A stretch of DNA of 64,000 bases from Asparagopsis taxiformis. Its lineage: Eukaryota; Rhodophyta; Florideophyceae; Bonnemaisoniales; Bonnemaisoniaceae. Below the pieces are notes generated by a model that saw only the letters and a program-made list of their open reading frames with translations, was not told the origin of the DNA and did no database searches. Location of the stretch: assembly GCA_030407315.1 (NCBI GenBank), contig JALQPE010002120.1, positions 1 to 64,000 on the forward strand, written 5' to 3'. Of the stretch, positions 11,901 to 20,539 are shown piece by piece; positions within the stretch are counted from its first letter, which is position 1; the number at the start of each line of letters is the position of its first letter. The translations under genes were made by a program, and so were the position numbers.

Positions 11901-12100
11901 AAACTTGAGTGGGCGAATAAATCCAGCAAGAGGCGGAGGAAGTCTTTGCCAGCGAGAGTAGTTTCGCGGGCGGCGCGACCTACGTTTCGACGTGTACCCA
12001 TGTCACTAGAATCCTCCCAAGGGCTAGCGGGTTCGCGCAGAATTGGCACGGTTGCGTCGTCAACGATCGGATTGCTGTTGCGCCTGCGCTTATTCGTCAT
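8903..12100 (-). CDS. Beta-class amino-methyltransferase fused to SET domain (gene B)
   Basis: The frame is open from 12358; the Met at 12100 followed by TNKRRRN gives a sensible 1065-aa protein. An N-terminal domain of about 430 residues has no name I know but is also found in broken copy D. The methyltransferase has the N6-adenine/N4-cytosine motif DPPYN at 507-511, a target-recognition region with a very acidic insertion (about 577-620), then the AdoMet-binding motif DPFSGT around 746-751. Motif IV before motif I defines the beta class. The last 170 residues are SET-like: NAGRGLFA from 907, FINDP in place of the usual NHS motif, and a terminal ELYVHYG segment. DPPY points to an adenine or cytosine amino group, and SET points to lysine methylation; both activities are inferred. 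The gene is tandem with gene A and flanked by palindromic repeats. Confidence 0.88.
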   Translation of the reverse strand: MTNKRRRNSNPIVDDATVPILREPASPWEDSSDMGTRRNVGRAARETTLAGKDFLRLLLDLFAHSSFADLTDKPGGFTYADLGAWVAQGTEEQFVALQGRLSMSFSGRSKNAGVEADVAEIVMAEMNVERAKQIVRLALPIAEFSRQDERIGQWVEHCILSGIVPQTFLIGCNMLPSPLQAPQRGEPSAFVLAPPETFEVLMYFQALSIIRNHNKNLPRRRIGDAAEEGNEAARVPAHRKSTNRACYVVQVLYHAWTDVAYAAKFSSFEELMAPYIIFDSSEHWFDVLDEGLFAPMEQKLDLYHNKAPLSHPDGYGGKVETRTSAQHSAFRDLVRKFFDRLQFLIVNPDLYTWPESDRWGALEIYFSSGNPDKLPAYFDTLDEDVMAVLRPAPQAADAEKVPKPVDDTPTRRNTGGRGLVPSTRHTTRLQLGPGRTSLTAQGPSPPSPSPHATEEQESEGQALAKDFLSKMSQYCRVYDVPFEDLVSADESREHVPITGNVQLILTDPPYNVRRKRNDSNSSYDRLTAEDMQASIEVFDELLRPGGHGIVFCSVLQFYEWFHYLETYKGPQSEGPTDTAASDDGSDEEEVTSMNSDSEASQHSGEESADEEEDEEEEDVVRNSVFFVDEVPLLFVRLPGHLYQMPGRKRYQRMNMAEVAIHFWKRGVPFKTGSEMVAYRNHGYMDGTYPAWCNVTINMPAIDSNEMVWRTRSTTGATVRVRAEQKSVALMMELISQHSQPGDIVVDPFSGTFATGKAAMSLPEHRVFVGSDMDKLCVVRSLPKLCAVMSRVILSNNTDMRVTTEAKQSAEKFLASPSVTMRTQRERRIIEPPPGLPLYQRFPKYIRQYLWQLCPESIASREHMEKPVHYWPPSLRRWLQTENPRVMRAHDCVAKKLSVRPSLIKHPNAGRGLFAEQTFNVGDEVCAYYGTVVYSDMSKESMRFAYGEGHMAITKETFLMYAIKLYATAEDDENIEHPIWIVPAPFCSAQFINDPRYLRGEDTPAEDTRRMANVEFVENYSSGSTGKKLKAKDLENPKIIVVRAIRDIRPGQELYVHYGTAFRAWN

Positions 12101-12430
12101 AATGGAATGAGTGGAAAATTCGGTACAGGATGGCGACCGCTCGGCGAGACAGTCAAATTTGACGACGTATCTCGTGACGTTTGCACTCTTTCGTGAGGAA
12201 CACTGGTTGATATCGAACGGAACAGAGTATACGGGTACACAGCACTGGAAAGGTCTTGAAACCCGTAACCGGTGTAGGTAATAAGTTGTGACGGATACGT
12301 GGTAGAGAAAAAATTTTAAAAAGATTGTGATTCCCTGCCTTTGAGTGTTGTACTGCAAGGCCGCCAGTCACATAGGTTGACACAGGTGCCTCACGCTTAC
12401 CAGGTGAGCGACATCCGGACGGCCACTGGA
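12101..12430. promoter_or_regulatory. Upstream region of gene B
   Basis: Gene B is read leftward from 12100, so this stretch should hold its leader and promoter. The frame stays open to 12358 without looking protein-like. A short run of A/T lies near 12305-12325. No specific site can be named. Confidence 0.25.
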
Positions 12431-12612
12431 CGTGGGGATGTCCGACTCAGATGCATTGCTGGCCAGCCCAGAAATTCTACAATTTCGGGCAGAAAAAATA
12501 TTGCAAAAAACATCGATTTCGGCGGTCGATTGTGCCGTACGGCACACCCCCATCTCAAAAACATGTTCACATGTGCATGTTTTTGAGAATAGCCCAAATT
12601 TTAATTCAAAGC
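12430..12612 (-). repeat. Inverted copy of array core
   Basis: A single core repeat in the reverse orientation relative to those at 1-3 kb and 7.5-8.7 kb, including GTGCCGTACGGCAC at about 12530. It lies just upstream of gene B, so the gene is bracketed by copies facing each other. Confidence 0.85.
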
Positions 12613-12879
12613 AGGATGCAGATATTCGTCTTCTACCATTGTCAGAACACATTCGTATAACCACATTTGGAGAACCTGAGCCCAGAGCTATCGGTTTTGG
12701 CGGGAGCTAAGCCATATCTCATATAATCAGTAACTACTTCCCGCCAGCTGAGTGGTGGAACCCCTGCTATTTCTACCAACGAGACATACGGGGTGTCAAC
12801 TCGGCAATCGTATATGATTTGGGTGCTAAATTTATTCAAGAGACGAATGGGCTTCGAAAAGGAGCCCAACTACGTCTAC

Positions 12880-13250
12880 TTGTGATCCATGGGTATAGGA
12901 CTATTCTATTCTTCTCCAGGCTTCCACCGTAGCCGCCTCCTCCGCCTCCGTTAATGGAAAGAATATCCGAACCGCACCTCAACATGTTCTTCATGTGATC
13001 CATGGGTACTGACATCTCACATGCTCTCCAGGCTTCCACCGTAGCCGCCTCCTCCGCCTCCGTTAATGGCAACAATATCCAAACTGGACCTCTACATGTT
13101 TTTCTTGTGATCCATGGGTACTGACATCTCACATGTTCTCCAGGCTTCCTCCAAAGCCGCCACCTCCACCTCCGTTAATGGAAAGAATACCCGAACCGCA
13201 GGCTTCCTCCATAGCCGCCTCCACCTCCGTTAATGGCAAAAACATCTCAC
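12880..13250. repeat. Roughly 112-bp tandem repeat with Gly-codon block
   Basis: Four copies of a block beginning CAGGCTTCC, at about 12918, 13029, 13141 and 13199. The first three are 111-112 bp apart and the last is shortened. The block CCGCCTCCTCCGCCTCCG would read as a run of glycines on the minus strand, but no sustained protein frame supports a gene. Short ATCCATGGGTA segments recur between blocks. Confidence 0.75.
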
Positions 13251-13705
13251 CGGGCTGAAAACGGACGGACGACATTGGGTTCGTTCCGCTGCGTAGACGT
13301 TTAGAATCTTGTTAGAAAAAAGTAAACGAAAGAGAATGACATCTCATCTCTGTCGCAATATGTTCCATTTTCAAGTTCTCGGGTTCCACACCCATCAAGG
13401 CCTGGATCGAACCCTCTTCGATGGATAGGACAAATAGTGGAAGGCTTTTAAGCCTGTGACCAAGCGGCTATTGATTGGTTGGAGGAAGGAAATTACAGAG
13501 GAAATTTAGCTGAGTACGGTGCTCGCGATAGCTGTTAGGTTAAAGTCAAATATGTGTTTCGATTATTTTTCGTACGAAAATGTCTTGCAAAAGACGATGC
13601 TTTGTCGTTCTCCTGGAGGGAGTCCGTTGCATTGCACTCAATTCGAGAGCATCGTCATGAAGGAGAGGATTCTTTCTGCTTGTTAGAATCGGTTTAGAGC
13701 ACATA
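13251..13705. other. Spacer without recognised feature
   Basis: About 450 bases between the tandem repeat and the inverted array copies. I see no open frame of note, no hairpin and no repeat shared with the rest of the window. Confidence 0.4.
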
Positions 13706-14315
13706 GCTAATGCATTACTGGCCAGCCCAGAAATTGTAGAATTTCGGGCAGCAAAAATATTGTAAAAAACCTTGATTTGGGCGGCCGATTGTGCCGTACG
13801 GCACACCCCCATTTCAAAAACATGTTCACATGTGCATGTTTTTGAGAATAGCCCAAATTTTAATTCAAATCAGGGTGTCTAATTTGGCCACAACGGCCCC
13901 AGGAACCGACCGCCGCCCCGAGCGGGGTCATCACTGGCTTCTGTAAGCACCAACTGTAAGGCTAAATGGCGTCTGACGAAGGGTCAATTTCAGGCTCAAT
14001 ACGCCAGGGACAGGTCTTGGTCCTTGTTCCATCATGGTCCCGCCCCGCTCTCTCACGACCAACCTGAAATGGACGTCCGGTGGATGTCCAGCTCGATTGC
14101 ATTGCTGGCCAGCCCAGAAATTCTAAAATTTCGGGCACAAAAAAATATTGCAAAAAACATCGATTTGGGCGGTCGATTGTGCCGTACGGCACACCCCCAT
14201 CTCAAAAACATGTTCACATGTGCATGTTTTTGAGAATAGCCCAAATTTTAATTCAAATCAGGACGTCTTCCGGACATAGGGGTGCTCGCGGCCTAGCTCG
14301 ACAGCTGTAATTGTA
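13706..14315 (-). repeat. Two inverted array copies plus TIR-like end
   Basis: Core copies at about 13710-13880 and 14060-14262 in reverse orientation, both with the ACATG..CATGT block and GTGCCGTACGGCAC. A type-B spacer with the CCCCGAGCGGGG-type palindrome lies between them. The outer end 14275-14315 is the inverted counterpart of 7528-7590. Confidence 0.85.
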
Positions 14316-14495
14316 CCTCATTAAATACTGTTGATGACTGCCTACCGTATACAATCTGGGCTGTTGGCGTATTATCCGGTACTTGACCTGACCTGAACGT
14401 TCATCGCAGACCGTTGTGGTTACCGACACTATACAGCAATCTTTTTTGTATCTCGTGCAACTCAATCGTTCCATCGCTTCCGGGAAAGCTTCATT

Positions 14496-14900
14496 ATGCC
14501 GCCGCGTATTGCGAAGAAAGCTCCAAAGCCTCCGGGCCTCCAGAAAACCCGGTCAGCAGCTGCTGTATCGAGTGCCCGACAATCCCGTGCGAAGAAGCGG
14601 TCTGGGCCTACCGGCAGCATTGAACCGCGGTCCGGTAGTCGCAAGACGGACCGGCGCAGAACTGGGGATCCGCAGCGAGAAAGTGAGGAAGGAGGAACGG
14701 CGCGGAGAGAGATGGGGCTTGACCGAGGCAAGCGTGCTCGCAGGGACAGTGAACATCATGATGATGACATGATAGTGGCTCAAAACATGTTGGAATTGCG
14801 GCAGAGTGCTATGGCAAAGGTAGTTCCTCCCGGGTTGGCAGATGCGGAGGTGCTGCAGACGGAGTCCCAGCCGGGGGTTCCGAGACACTGGAGGCTGTGA
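14496..14900 (+). CDS. Basic N-terminal ORF upstream of coiled-coil gene
   Basis: A 134-codon frame from an ATG at 14496 encoding a Lys/Arg/Ser/Pro-rich, low-complexity sequence with several NLS-like clusters. Its stop overlaps the start of the next frame at 14897. The next frame stays open upstream to about 14766 without an ATG, so the two are more likely one gene interrupted by a frameshift or a short intron than two proteins. I recognise no domain. Confidence 0.4.
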   Translation: MPPRIAKKAPKPPGLQKTRSAAAVSSARQSRAKKRSGPTGSIEPRSGSRKTDRRRTGDPQRESEEGGTARREMGLDRGKRARRDSEHHDDDMIVAQNMLELRQSAMAKVVPPGLADAEVLQTESQPGVPRHWRL

Positions 14901-16780
14901 CCCCCACTGCGCCAACTATGCCGAGTACATCAGCCCCAGCAGGTAATGCAGTCAGGGACCCGAGGATAGCGGCAAGGGATGTTGTTTCTGAGCAACGTTC
15001 ACAGGATGCCAACTATCATCGGCGGTCAGGTGGTACTGAGGGGAGAGAGCAGCCGGAGTGCGGGCCTCGTCACAACAGAGTGTCATTGGTGCCAAATATG
15101 CGCGTAACGCCCCCGCGACGTCAGGCTATTGGCGATGGAGGACATCATATTCCCGATAGCGTGGGAGATGGGGGGACGGTGAGGGCAGAGAGGTTGCATC
15201 CGCCGGAATCCATCGATTTAATGGCGAGTCGCATCAATGCGCAGAAGAAGAAGATCGCGGAGCTGGAAAAAAAAGTGTTTAGCCAGGACATAGCAAACAA
15301 GGCGCTCACCACGGAGATTGTTGCGTTGGAGGCTAAGGTGAAGACTCTGCAGGCGGAAAATGCCAGCCTTACTGCAATTGCGAGAACAGGTAGAATCAGT
15401 GATCACGGTGGCGGTAAGTCGAAAATACAGAAAGCCATTCCTGTGAAATACCTTGGAGTTCTTAGGGCGGTTGAGGAAAACCTGACAAAGTGGTGCAAGA
15501 ACGAGACTATGGAGCTGGACCCTATAGCGGAACAAACGCAGAGACGTTGGACTGGACGTACCATCGAGGTAGAGCCGGTAGAAGGGGCACTTTGGAGCGA
15601 AAACGGTGTAGGATATATTGCTACCCCTCCGGGCTATATCATCAAGAATCTGCAGTGGTATACACCTTCGTACAGGGACGAGAGTGATCTGCTGAATGAC
15701 TTGGTGCGACACGTACTGCGTCAAAGTCCGTGGTGTGATGTGTTTTCCGATGAGGAGCAGCGTGTGTGCTGTCAAGAGGCTGTGGCGGGGAGCAAGGAAT
15801 TGAAAGTGAAGGTGACGCAGAAACTGTCCGACGTGATGAGTGCACGGAAGCGTAATGCGAGGGACAGATTGTTCGGTTCGCTGGGGTACACGAAATTAAT
15901 GTCTAGATGCACGATGCTGACGACGCGAGCTGAGATGGACGAGCGAGAGGAACAAAAGCGCGAAGCGTCTGAGAAGCTTTTGAAACGGGAAAGTAACGGT
16001 GATTTGGATATGGGGAGGTGGCGAACGGCACCGTTCTCAGAGCTGCGATACAGCAAAGGCTTGGTTCCTGACAGCTTCGAAATGGAAGTGAATGGTGATG
16101 CATGGTTTAACAACCGAGTAGCTGTGAATGTGCTGGACATCTTCAGGGGTTATTCGATACGACCAGAACAAGTAATGGACATAGAGACGAGCATACTAAC
16201 GCTGGCGCGCCTGGATGCTTGGCTAGTGACTACTGTGGAGTGTTTGGATGAACCGAAGGGGAAAGGAGGTGCACGGCAGAAGGAGTTTACAAGGCGGTAC
16301 AGTCAATATGTGGGGGTAGCTTTTCAGCAATTAGTTGGTATGGTGGTGTACTGCATGTCTTGTCTCCAAGGCTCGCAAGCAAGGGAAGAAACGGACGTTG
16401 TCGAGAGCGAACAGCGGACTAGTGCACAGTCACGGCATGTGTTTGCAAGCCGTACTGTGACGAGAGAGGCTGTTGAAGTGTGGCAAAGCGGAGAGGGGTC
16501 TGGAATTGTTCATGTCGTTGATGATGTAAACCGCTGCTCATCACTTGTTCTAGTGTCCGAGGATTGGATTCAATCGCATATTACGTCAAACCTCGGTGCT
16601 GTAATGGATTGTGTGATTGCGCAAGGACTAATTGGCGCAGAACTTTTCGTCGTTGACCCATATGCTGGACACCTGACTGCAAACCTGAATGTCGAAATCA
16701 ATGCCCCACAGTATGGGGGCATGGAGCGGCGCCATGCAGCCACTGCTGATAACGGTTTTGGCGTAATGGAGGATGGTTGA
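14897..16780 (+). CDS. Unknown coiled-coil protein, possible transposon accessory
   Basis: A 627-codon frame. The first codon at 14897 is GTG and the first ATG is at 14918. After a disordered N-terminus, residues about 105-150 form a heptad-like coiled coil (INAQKKKIAELEKKV onward). This is followed by a globular region with conserved-looking Trp, Cys and Arg residues (PWCDVFSDEEQRVCCQEA near 270-290) and a further Cys/Trp-containing domain. I do not recognise the family. It ends 77 bases from the stop of transposase T1 on the opposite strand. Together with its basic, coiled-coil nature this would suit a DNA-binding helper (TnpA-like) of the same element, which is only an inference. Alternatively it is an unrelated captured gene. 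Confidence 0.6.
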   Translation: MTPTAPTMPSTSAPAGNAVRDPRIAARDVVSEQRSQDANYHRRSGGTEGREQPECGPRHNRVSLVPNMRVTPPRRQAIGDGGHHIPDSVGDGGTVRAERLHPPESIDLMASRINAQKKKIAELEKKVFSQDIANKALTTEIVALEAKVKTLQAENASLTAIARTGRISDHGGGKSKIQKAIPVKYLGVLRAVEENLTKWCKNETMELDPIAEQTQRRWTGRTIEVEPVEGALWSENGVGYIATPPGYIIKNLQWYTPSYRDESDLLNDLVRHVLRQSPWCDVFSDEEQRVCCQEAVAGSKELKVKVTQKLSDVMSARKRNARDRLFGSLGYTKLMSRCTMLTTRAEMDEREEQKREASEKLLKRESNGDLDMGRWRTAPFSELRYSKGLVPDSFEMEVNGDAWFNNRVAVNVLDIFRGYSIRPEQVMDIETSILTLARLDAWLVTTVECLDEPKGKGGARQKEFTRRYSQYVGVAFQQLVGMVVYCMSCLQGSQAREETDVVESEQRTSAQSRHVFASRTVTREAVEVWQSGEGSGIVHVVDDVNRCSSLVLVSEDWIQSHITSNLGAVMDCVIAQGLIGAELFVVDPYAGHLTANLNVEINAPQYGGMERRHAATADNGFGVMEDG

Positions 16781-16857
16781 AATTAGTGCAGTAAATGTGA
16801 CGTTGACTAGAAGGTTTATCATGTAGTACATTATCAATAGAGTGCTGCGATTTAGAT

Positions 16858-19800
16858 TTATTCTTCTTCATTATCATCTGTGAATTGGTAATCAGTGTTG
16901 GTGTAGAAGCGGTTGAGATAGAAACGGTGGTCCGACCAGTGCATTTGTTTCGTAAATGGCTTGACTGGAAAGTTACTTCGTACGATGTGCACGGTGCCAG
17001 ATATAGTAGATGCAGGAATGAGGTCAAACCAAGGACCACCTGCACTGTGGGATGCAGTGTCATTGCTGTCAACGGATCCGTTGTCCGGGTCCCATGTGGA
17101 CCACTTTAAACAAATGCACCCAAGTGATTTTTCCACAGCGGTTTTTGGGGCAAAGCAGGTCATATACTGAACGAAAGCGAGTTCTACAGGTTGAAACAGG
17201 TTTGGAGACTGCAGGCGTACCAGTGCCAGGACGCGCCCTACCCATATGGTTCTGTAGTCATCGGCAGTTCCGGAGATGACGACAAAGGAGTACTGCGATC
17301 TCTTTGCGGGGCCGAACGATGAAGTTGCAAAGACGCGCTGCTGCTTGTGCCTCGACACGTTTGTGGGGCGAAGCATGCCACTGTGCGGGTCAAAGTCGTC
17401 GGCATCTGGGACGTACCCTCCCATGACGTAGGCGGACTTTACCACGGTGACGGAAATGTCCATGTCATGTATTGGAGGGCCTTCTGCCGTGGCGCGCAGT
17501 CTAGCGAGGGTGAGGAACGCTTGTGCAGCTGTGTCACCGAGTTGCTGGAATAGCGTTATGGTGCCAGACGGGAACGAGGAGTTGTGCAGCGGCAAAAGAG
17601 TGGCAGGATCGGGCTGTCCGTCGATATCTGCAACGAGGAGGGTTGCATCGGGCAGCAGGGAGGCAAAGTCGTGCAGTGCAACGGTGAATCCGTCGCGAAC
17701 GAGTACTGCACCGTCTGTGGGCGATATCATGCGTGCGTTTCCCAATGTGTTCGATGGGGTATGACCAGTTGGAGTGGCCAAGGAGAATTCCATGTGGCGA
17801 ATAGTCTCTTCCATGGCTGTGGAGCGCCTTCGAGAGGTTTTCCTATAACTCTGTTTGAACAGAAGATGCGAGTGTTCGTAGGGGCCTGCATCAATGTGTT
17901 CCAGGGCGCCATATCTCTGCAAGTCACCGGGAAGATGGTCTAGAAGATGGAACTTGAAAGTTTTGAGACCTGTGGTGTGGAATGGGCCGAGGGTGGAGAG
18001 CATTGATTGTTTGAAATAGGAAATGGAGTTCTGGAGGCTTTCTAGTTCGGCGGCAGTCCAGTGCTTGATGCGACCGCGTTTCATGACCCATGCGACGAGG
18101 TCAGAGTATTGCGTGCAGATGGAAGTGAGGGGGGCTGTATCTACTTCGTCACAGCATGTGTCAATGAATGCTGCGATGAAAGGGAACACCATGTCGACAT
18201 GGTGATAGTCTTTGGCTGCGAGCATGCCGCGTATGCCGTCCTCCGTGAAGAGGCCGTTCAAATTGGTGCCCTTCTCACCCTTGGAGAAGTCGACATGAAG
18301 ACCGGTGATGTAGTAGTCGCGTTCGATAGCGGACAGAATGCTGTTTGAGCCGGCGAGGATGGATTTTTTCACCTTCTTGAAGGTGCGAGGTGTCCCGGAA
18401 TGGGAGGCAGTGGTGGTGAGGTCTGGGGAGCTGAGGCGGTGGACAATGCACTGTTTGATGAGCTTTGAGATGCCGAGGTGGAGATTGTGCAGAGGCTCGA
18501 AGGAGAAAATGTTGTAGGGGTCTAGGGGACTGTTGGTGGGTAAAAGAGCGGTCGATTCGAGGACAGAGTGTTGTTCGAGGAGGGAGAGAGCTTCGAGCGG
18601 AGCAGTTGTATGCTCCTGAGCGCTCTCTTGGCGTGCAGAGCGTGTATCATCGAGGGAGCGGGGCTGGTGTGGCGCGCTGGATTCAAGTTGAGTGGCGGGG
18701 ATGTAGCAGCGGTGGCAGGGATGTGTGGTGGTAGTGCTGTTGCGAGTGCATGAGAGCTCTTTGGCCTCTGGAAAGTCGCAGCAATAATTGGCTAGGATGG
18801 GAAAGCATTGGCGGGCAGTTGCAGTGGAGTCTGTGCAGGGGAACCCGGAAGAGAACGCGGTGGATAGGGACGAAAACACTTTTTCGAGTGCTTTATGAAG
18901 AATATCAATTTTGCGAGCGCGACTAGCAGAACTAGAGGTTGTCGGCATTTCATCACCGAACAAGGCGTTGGACGAAGGGTTAACAATGTACGGAAGATAC
19001 CCGACGATGGTGAGGCCGGTACGGATGCAGTGGCGACGGAGGGGGGCGGAGAAGTTGAGCAGTGTGACGTGTATGGGGTATGCGACGATTGCGGAGCTCT
19101 TGAGGCTTGTGCTGCTCTTGTCGGAGTACACTTGGAGGAGGCCGGCAAAGGAGGAAGCGGTGGGATCATTTTCCTCTGCCCATACGACCTGTGGATCTTC
19201 CGAGAGCTGCACGCGCTGTCTAGTAACCTGGTGCAGCGTTTTCGCGAATTCTGTGTGTAGGGGATGAGAAAATATTGCGGTGCCGTCTGGGGCGGTCTGT
19301 GGGGAGGGGTGGAAGAGAGTATTTTGGTCGTTAGCCAGTGCTAACTGCCTGCGGAGCATGTCGACTGGGTCGCGGAGGTACAGCTGTGCCGAGTACTTAC
19401 CAGTTTTGTCTGGAATGATGTGGCTCTTGTAACCTTCGGTGCGGAAATGTGTTTCGACCATGGAAGCGGTAACGTGGCGACATTCTTCTACGGTGCGAAC
19501 GGCGCTGTTGAACTTTTCTAGGGAGAATGCGGGGTCTTGTAGGATGGTGATGACTTCGCTCACGCGGCCAGCGCCGGCCTTGTACTCGAGGGTTGTGAGA
19601 CTGGCGGCGAGGGATTGCACGAGGAGGTCTGCGCGGGAGGGGGTTGAGGTTGGTGGCAGTGAAGCGTCACAGGGTGAGTCGCTGGAGGAAGCACGACCAG
19701 ATTCTGGGTCTGGGGAGCTGGGTTGCGGGGAATCATGGTCGCCGTTTCGAGCAGGCTCATGGGTGACGGCAGGGACACGAGCGTTGTTGAAATGTTGGGG

Positions 19801-19896
19801 AGAGGGGTTGAAACGGTAGCGACACGTTCGCTCATGCAGCGCGAGCGCATAAGCATCTACGCAGTAGTAGAAGCACCCTTCATACTTGCATTCCAT
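16858..19896 (-). CDS. CACTA/Plavaka-like transposase T1 with N-terminal zinc finger
   Basis: An uninterrupted 1012-aa frame starting at the ATG at 19896. The N-terminus has a C2HC zinc finger (C3-x4-C8-x12-H21-x3-C25). The middle has a PCHRC knuckle (C394, C397) and EPLHNLHLGISKLIKQ near 460-475, matching the D/E-x-x-H-N-x-x-LGI style motif of Tnp2/Plavaka transposases. A later KFHLLDHLPGDLQRYG segment followed by a HLLFKQSYRKTS-type region also fits that family. Expected role: cut-and-paste transposition in the nucleus, acting on the element's ends. It is the intact left member of a large inverted duplication and has a near-identical broken mirror copy at 24427-26127. It is more distant from T2-T4 in this window. 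Confidence 0.75.
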   Translation of the reverse strand: MECKYEGCFYYCVDAYALALHERTCRYRFNPSPQHFNNARVPAVTHEPARNGDHDSPQPSSPDPESGRASSSDSPCDASLPPTSTPSRADLLVQSLAASLTTLEYKAGAGRVSEVITILQDPAFSLEKFNSAVRTVEECRHVTASMVETHFRTEGYKSHIIPDKTGKYSAQLYLRDPVDMLRRQLALANDQNTLFHPSPQTAPDGTAIFSHPLHTEFAKTLHQVTRQRVQLSEDPQVVWAEENDPTASSFAGLLQVYSDKSSTSLKSSAIVAYPIHVTLLNFSAPLRRHCIRTGLTIVGYLPYIVNPSSNALFGDEMPTTSSSASRARKIDILHKALEKVFSSLSTAFSSGFPCTDSTATARQCFPILANYCCDFPEAKELSCTRNSTTTTHPCHRCYIPATQLESSAPHQPRSLDDTRSARQESAQEHTTAPLEALSLLEQHSVLESTALLPTNSPLDPYNIFSFEPLHNLHLGISKLIKQCIVHRLSSPDLTTTASHSGTPRTFKKVKKSILAGSNSILSAIERDYYITGLHVDFSKGEKGTNLNGLFTEDGIRGMLAAKDYHHVDMVFPFIAAFIDTCCDEVDTAPLTSICTQYSDLVAWVMKRGRIKHWTAAELESLQNSISYFKQSMLSTLGPFHTTGLKTFKFHLLDHLPGDLQRYGALEHIDAGPYEHSHLLFKQSYRKTSRRRSTAMEETIRHMEFSLATPTGHTPSNTLGNARMISPTDGAVLVRDGFTVALHDFASLLPDATLLVADIDGQPDPATLLPLHNSSFPSGTITLFQQLGDTAAQAFLTLARLRATAEGPPIHDMDISVTVVKSAYVMGGYVPDADDFDPHSGMLRPTNVSRHKQQRVFATSSFGPAKRSQYSFVVISGTADDYRTIWVGRVLALVRLQSPNLFQPVELAFVQYMTCFAPKTAVEKSLGCICLKWSTWDPDNGSVDSNDTASHSAGGPWFDLIPASTISGTVHIVRSNFPVKPFTKQMHWSDHRFYLNRFYTNTDYQFTDDNEEE

Positions 19897-20497
19897 GTCG
19901 AGTTTTGACGCAAAAGGGAGGATTGCGAGCTGAACAGGGGAGACTGTGCCGTCCAGATGCGACCAATTTTATTTTTGTGGTGCTTTCGAGACTTGGAATG
20001 TAACGTGTTCGTTCGTAGTTTTGTGGGTAGTAGTTTTGTGCTCACTCCAGCTGACATCCCAACGGTGGAATTTAACCGAGAGTTCAATCATTTCCAACTG
20101 TTACATCACATTGCGTGCTGGCAACGTGTGCATGGAAGGACGAACGACTGCCCTGGGAGATGAATTTTCAATTAATTCATTTGTAATAATAAACTTTTTT
20201 ATTTCCAAACTTCGTGGAATCTGAATGTGCTTTACAGCGGATATGCCACAGATCATGTAAGGAAAGCAAATGGATTCTCATATATATGATTATATGTTTA
20301 TATTCGTTGTTCTCGATCCGGATCTCTTTGTTCGGGGAATCAGAGACCATGGCTTGGGCCATACTCAATCTCACTGCCGGCGATGATTTCGAGTATGCAC
20401 AGCAAGACTTAAGCGGACGCAGAAAGCTGTCCGGTCGACGCCGCAGGCTCCACTCCGCCCTCATCACCGACTGATCTTCTTTGACCGACTTTGCTTT

Positions 20498-20535
20498 GTA
20501 CGTGCGCGAATCTTGATCAAGATTCGCGCACGTAC
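20498..20535. repeat. Perfect 38-bp palindrome (left arm)
   Basis: A perfect inverted repeat of 19 + 19 bases centred on TTGATCAA with CGCGCAC flanks, 600 bp upstream of T1. The mirror arm keeps it unchanged at 23788-23825. It could be a terminal or regulatory site of the T1 element. Confidence 0.9.
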
Positions 20536-20539
20536 CTTC

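Larger units (their letters stand above)
7528..14315. mobile_element. Putative element carrying gene B
   Basis: A 6.8-kb interval bounded by inverted copies of a roughly 40-50 bp end sequence (AATTACAGCTGTC then AGCTAGG and GCGAGCACCCCT), with three core repeats inside the left end and three inverted copies inside the right end. The only convincing gene inside is the methyltransferase-SET fusion. No transposase is inside, so it would be non-autonomous or would use another transposition enzyme. I could not define a target-site duplication. Gene A lies just outside the left end, so the true boundary could also include it and the 1-3 kb array. Confidence 0.5.

Noticed and set aside
8903..12100. 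Bacterial restriction-modification or phage origin of the DPPYN enzyme as evidence that the window is prokaryotic
   Set aside because: The fused SET domain, CACTA-like transposases, lack of operons and long noncoding repeat regions point to a eukaryote; distant bacterial ancestry of the methyltransferase module remains possible.
12836..13132. Glycine-rich small protein on the minus strand
   Set aside because: It only reflects the GC-rich block of a 112-bp tandem repeat whose length is not a multiple of three.
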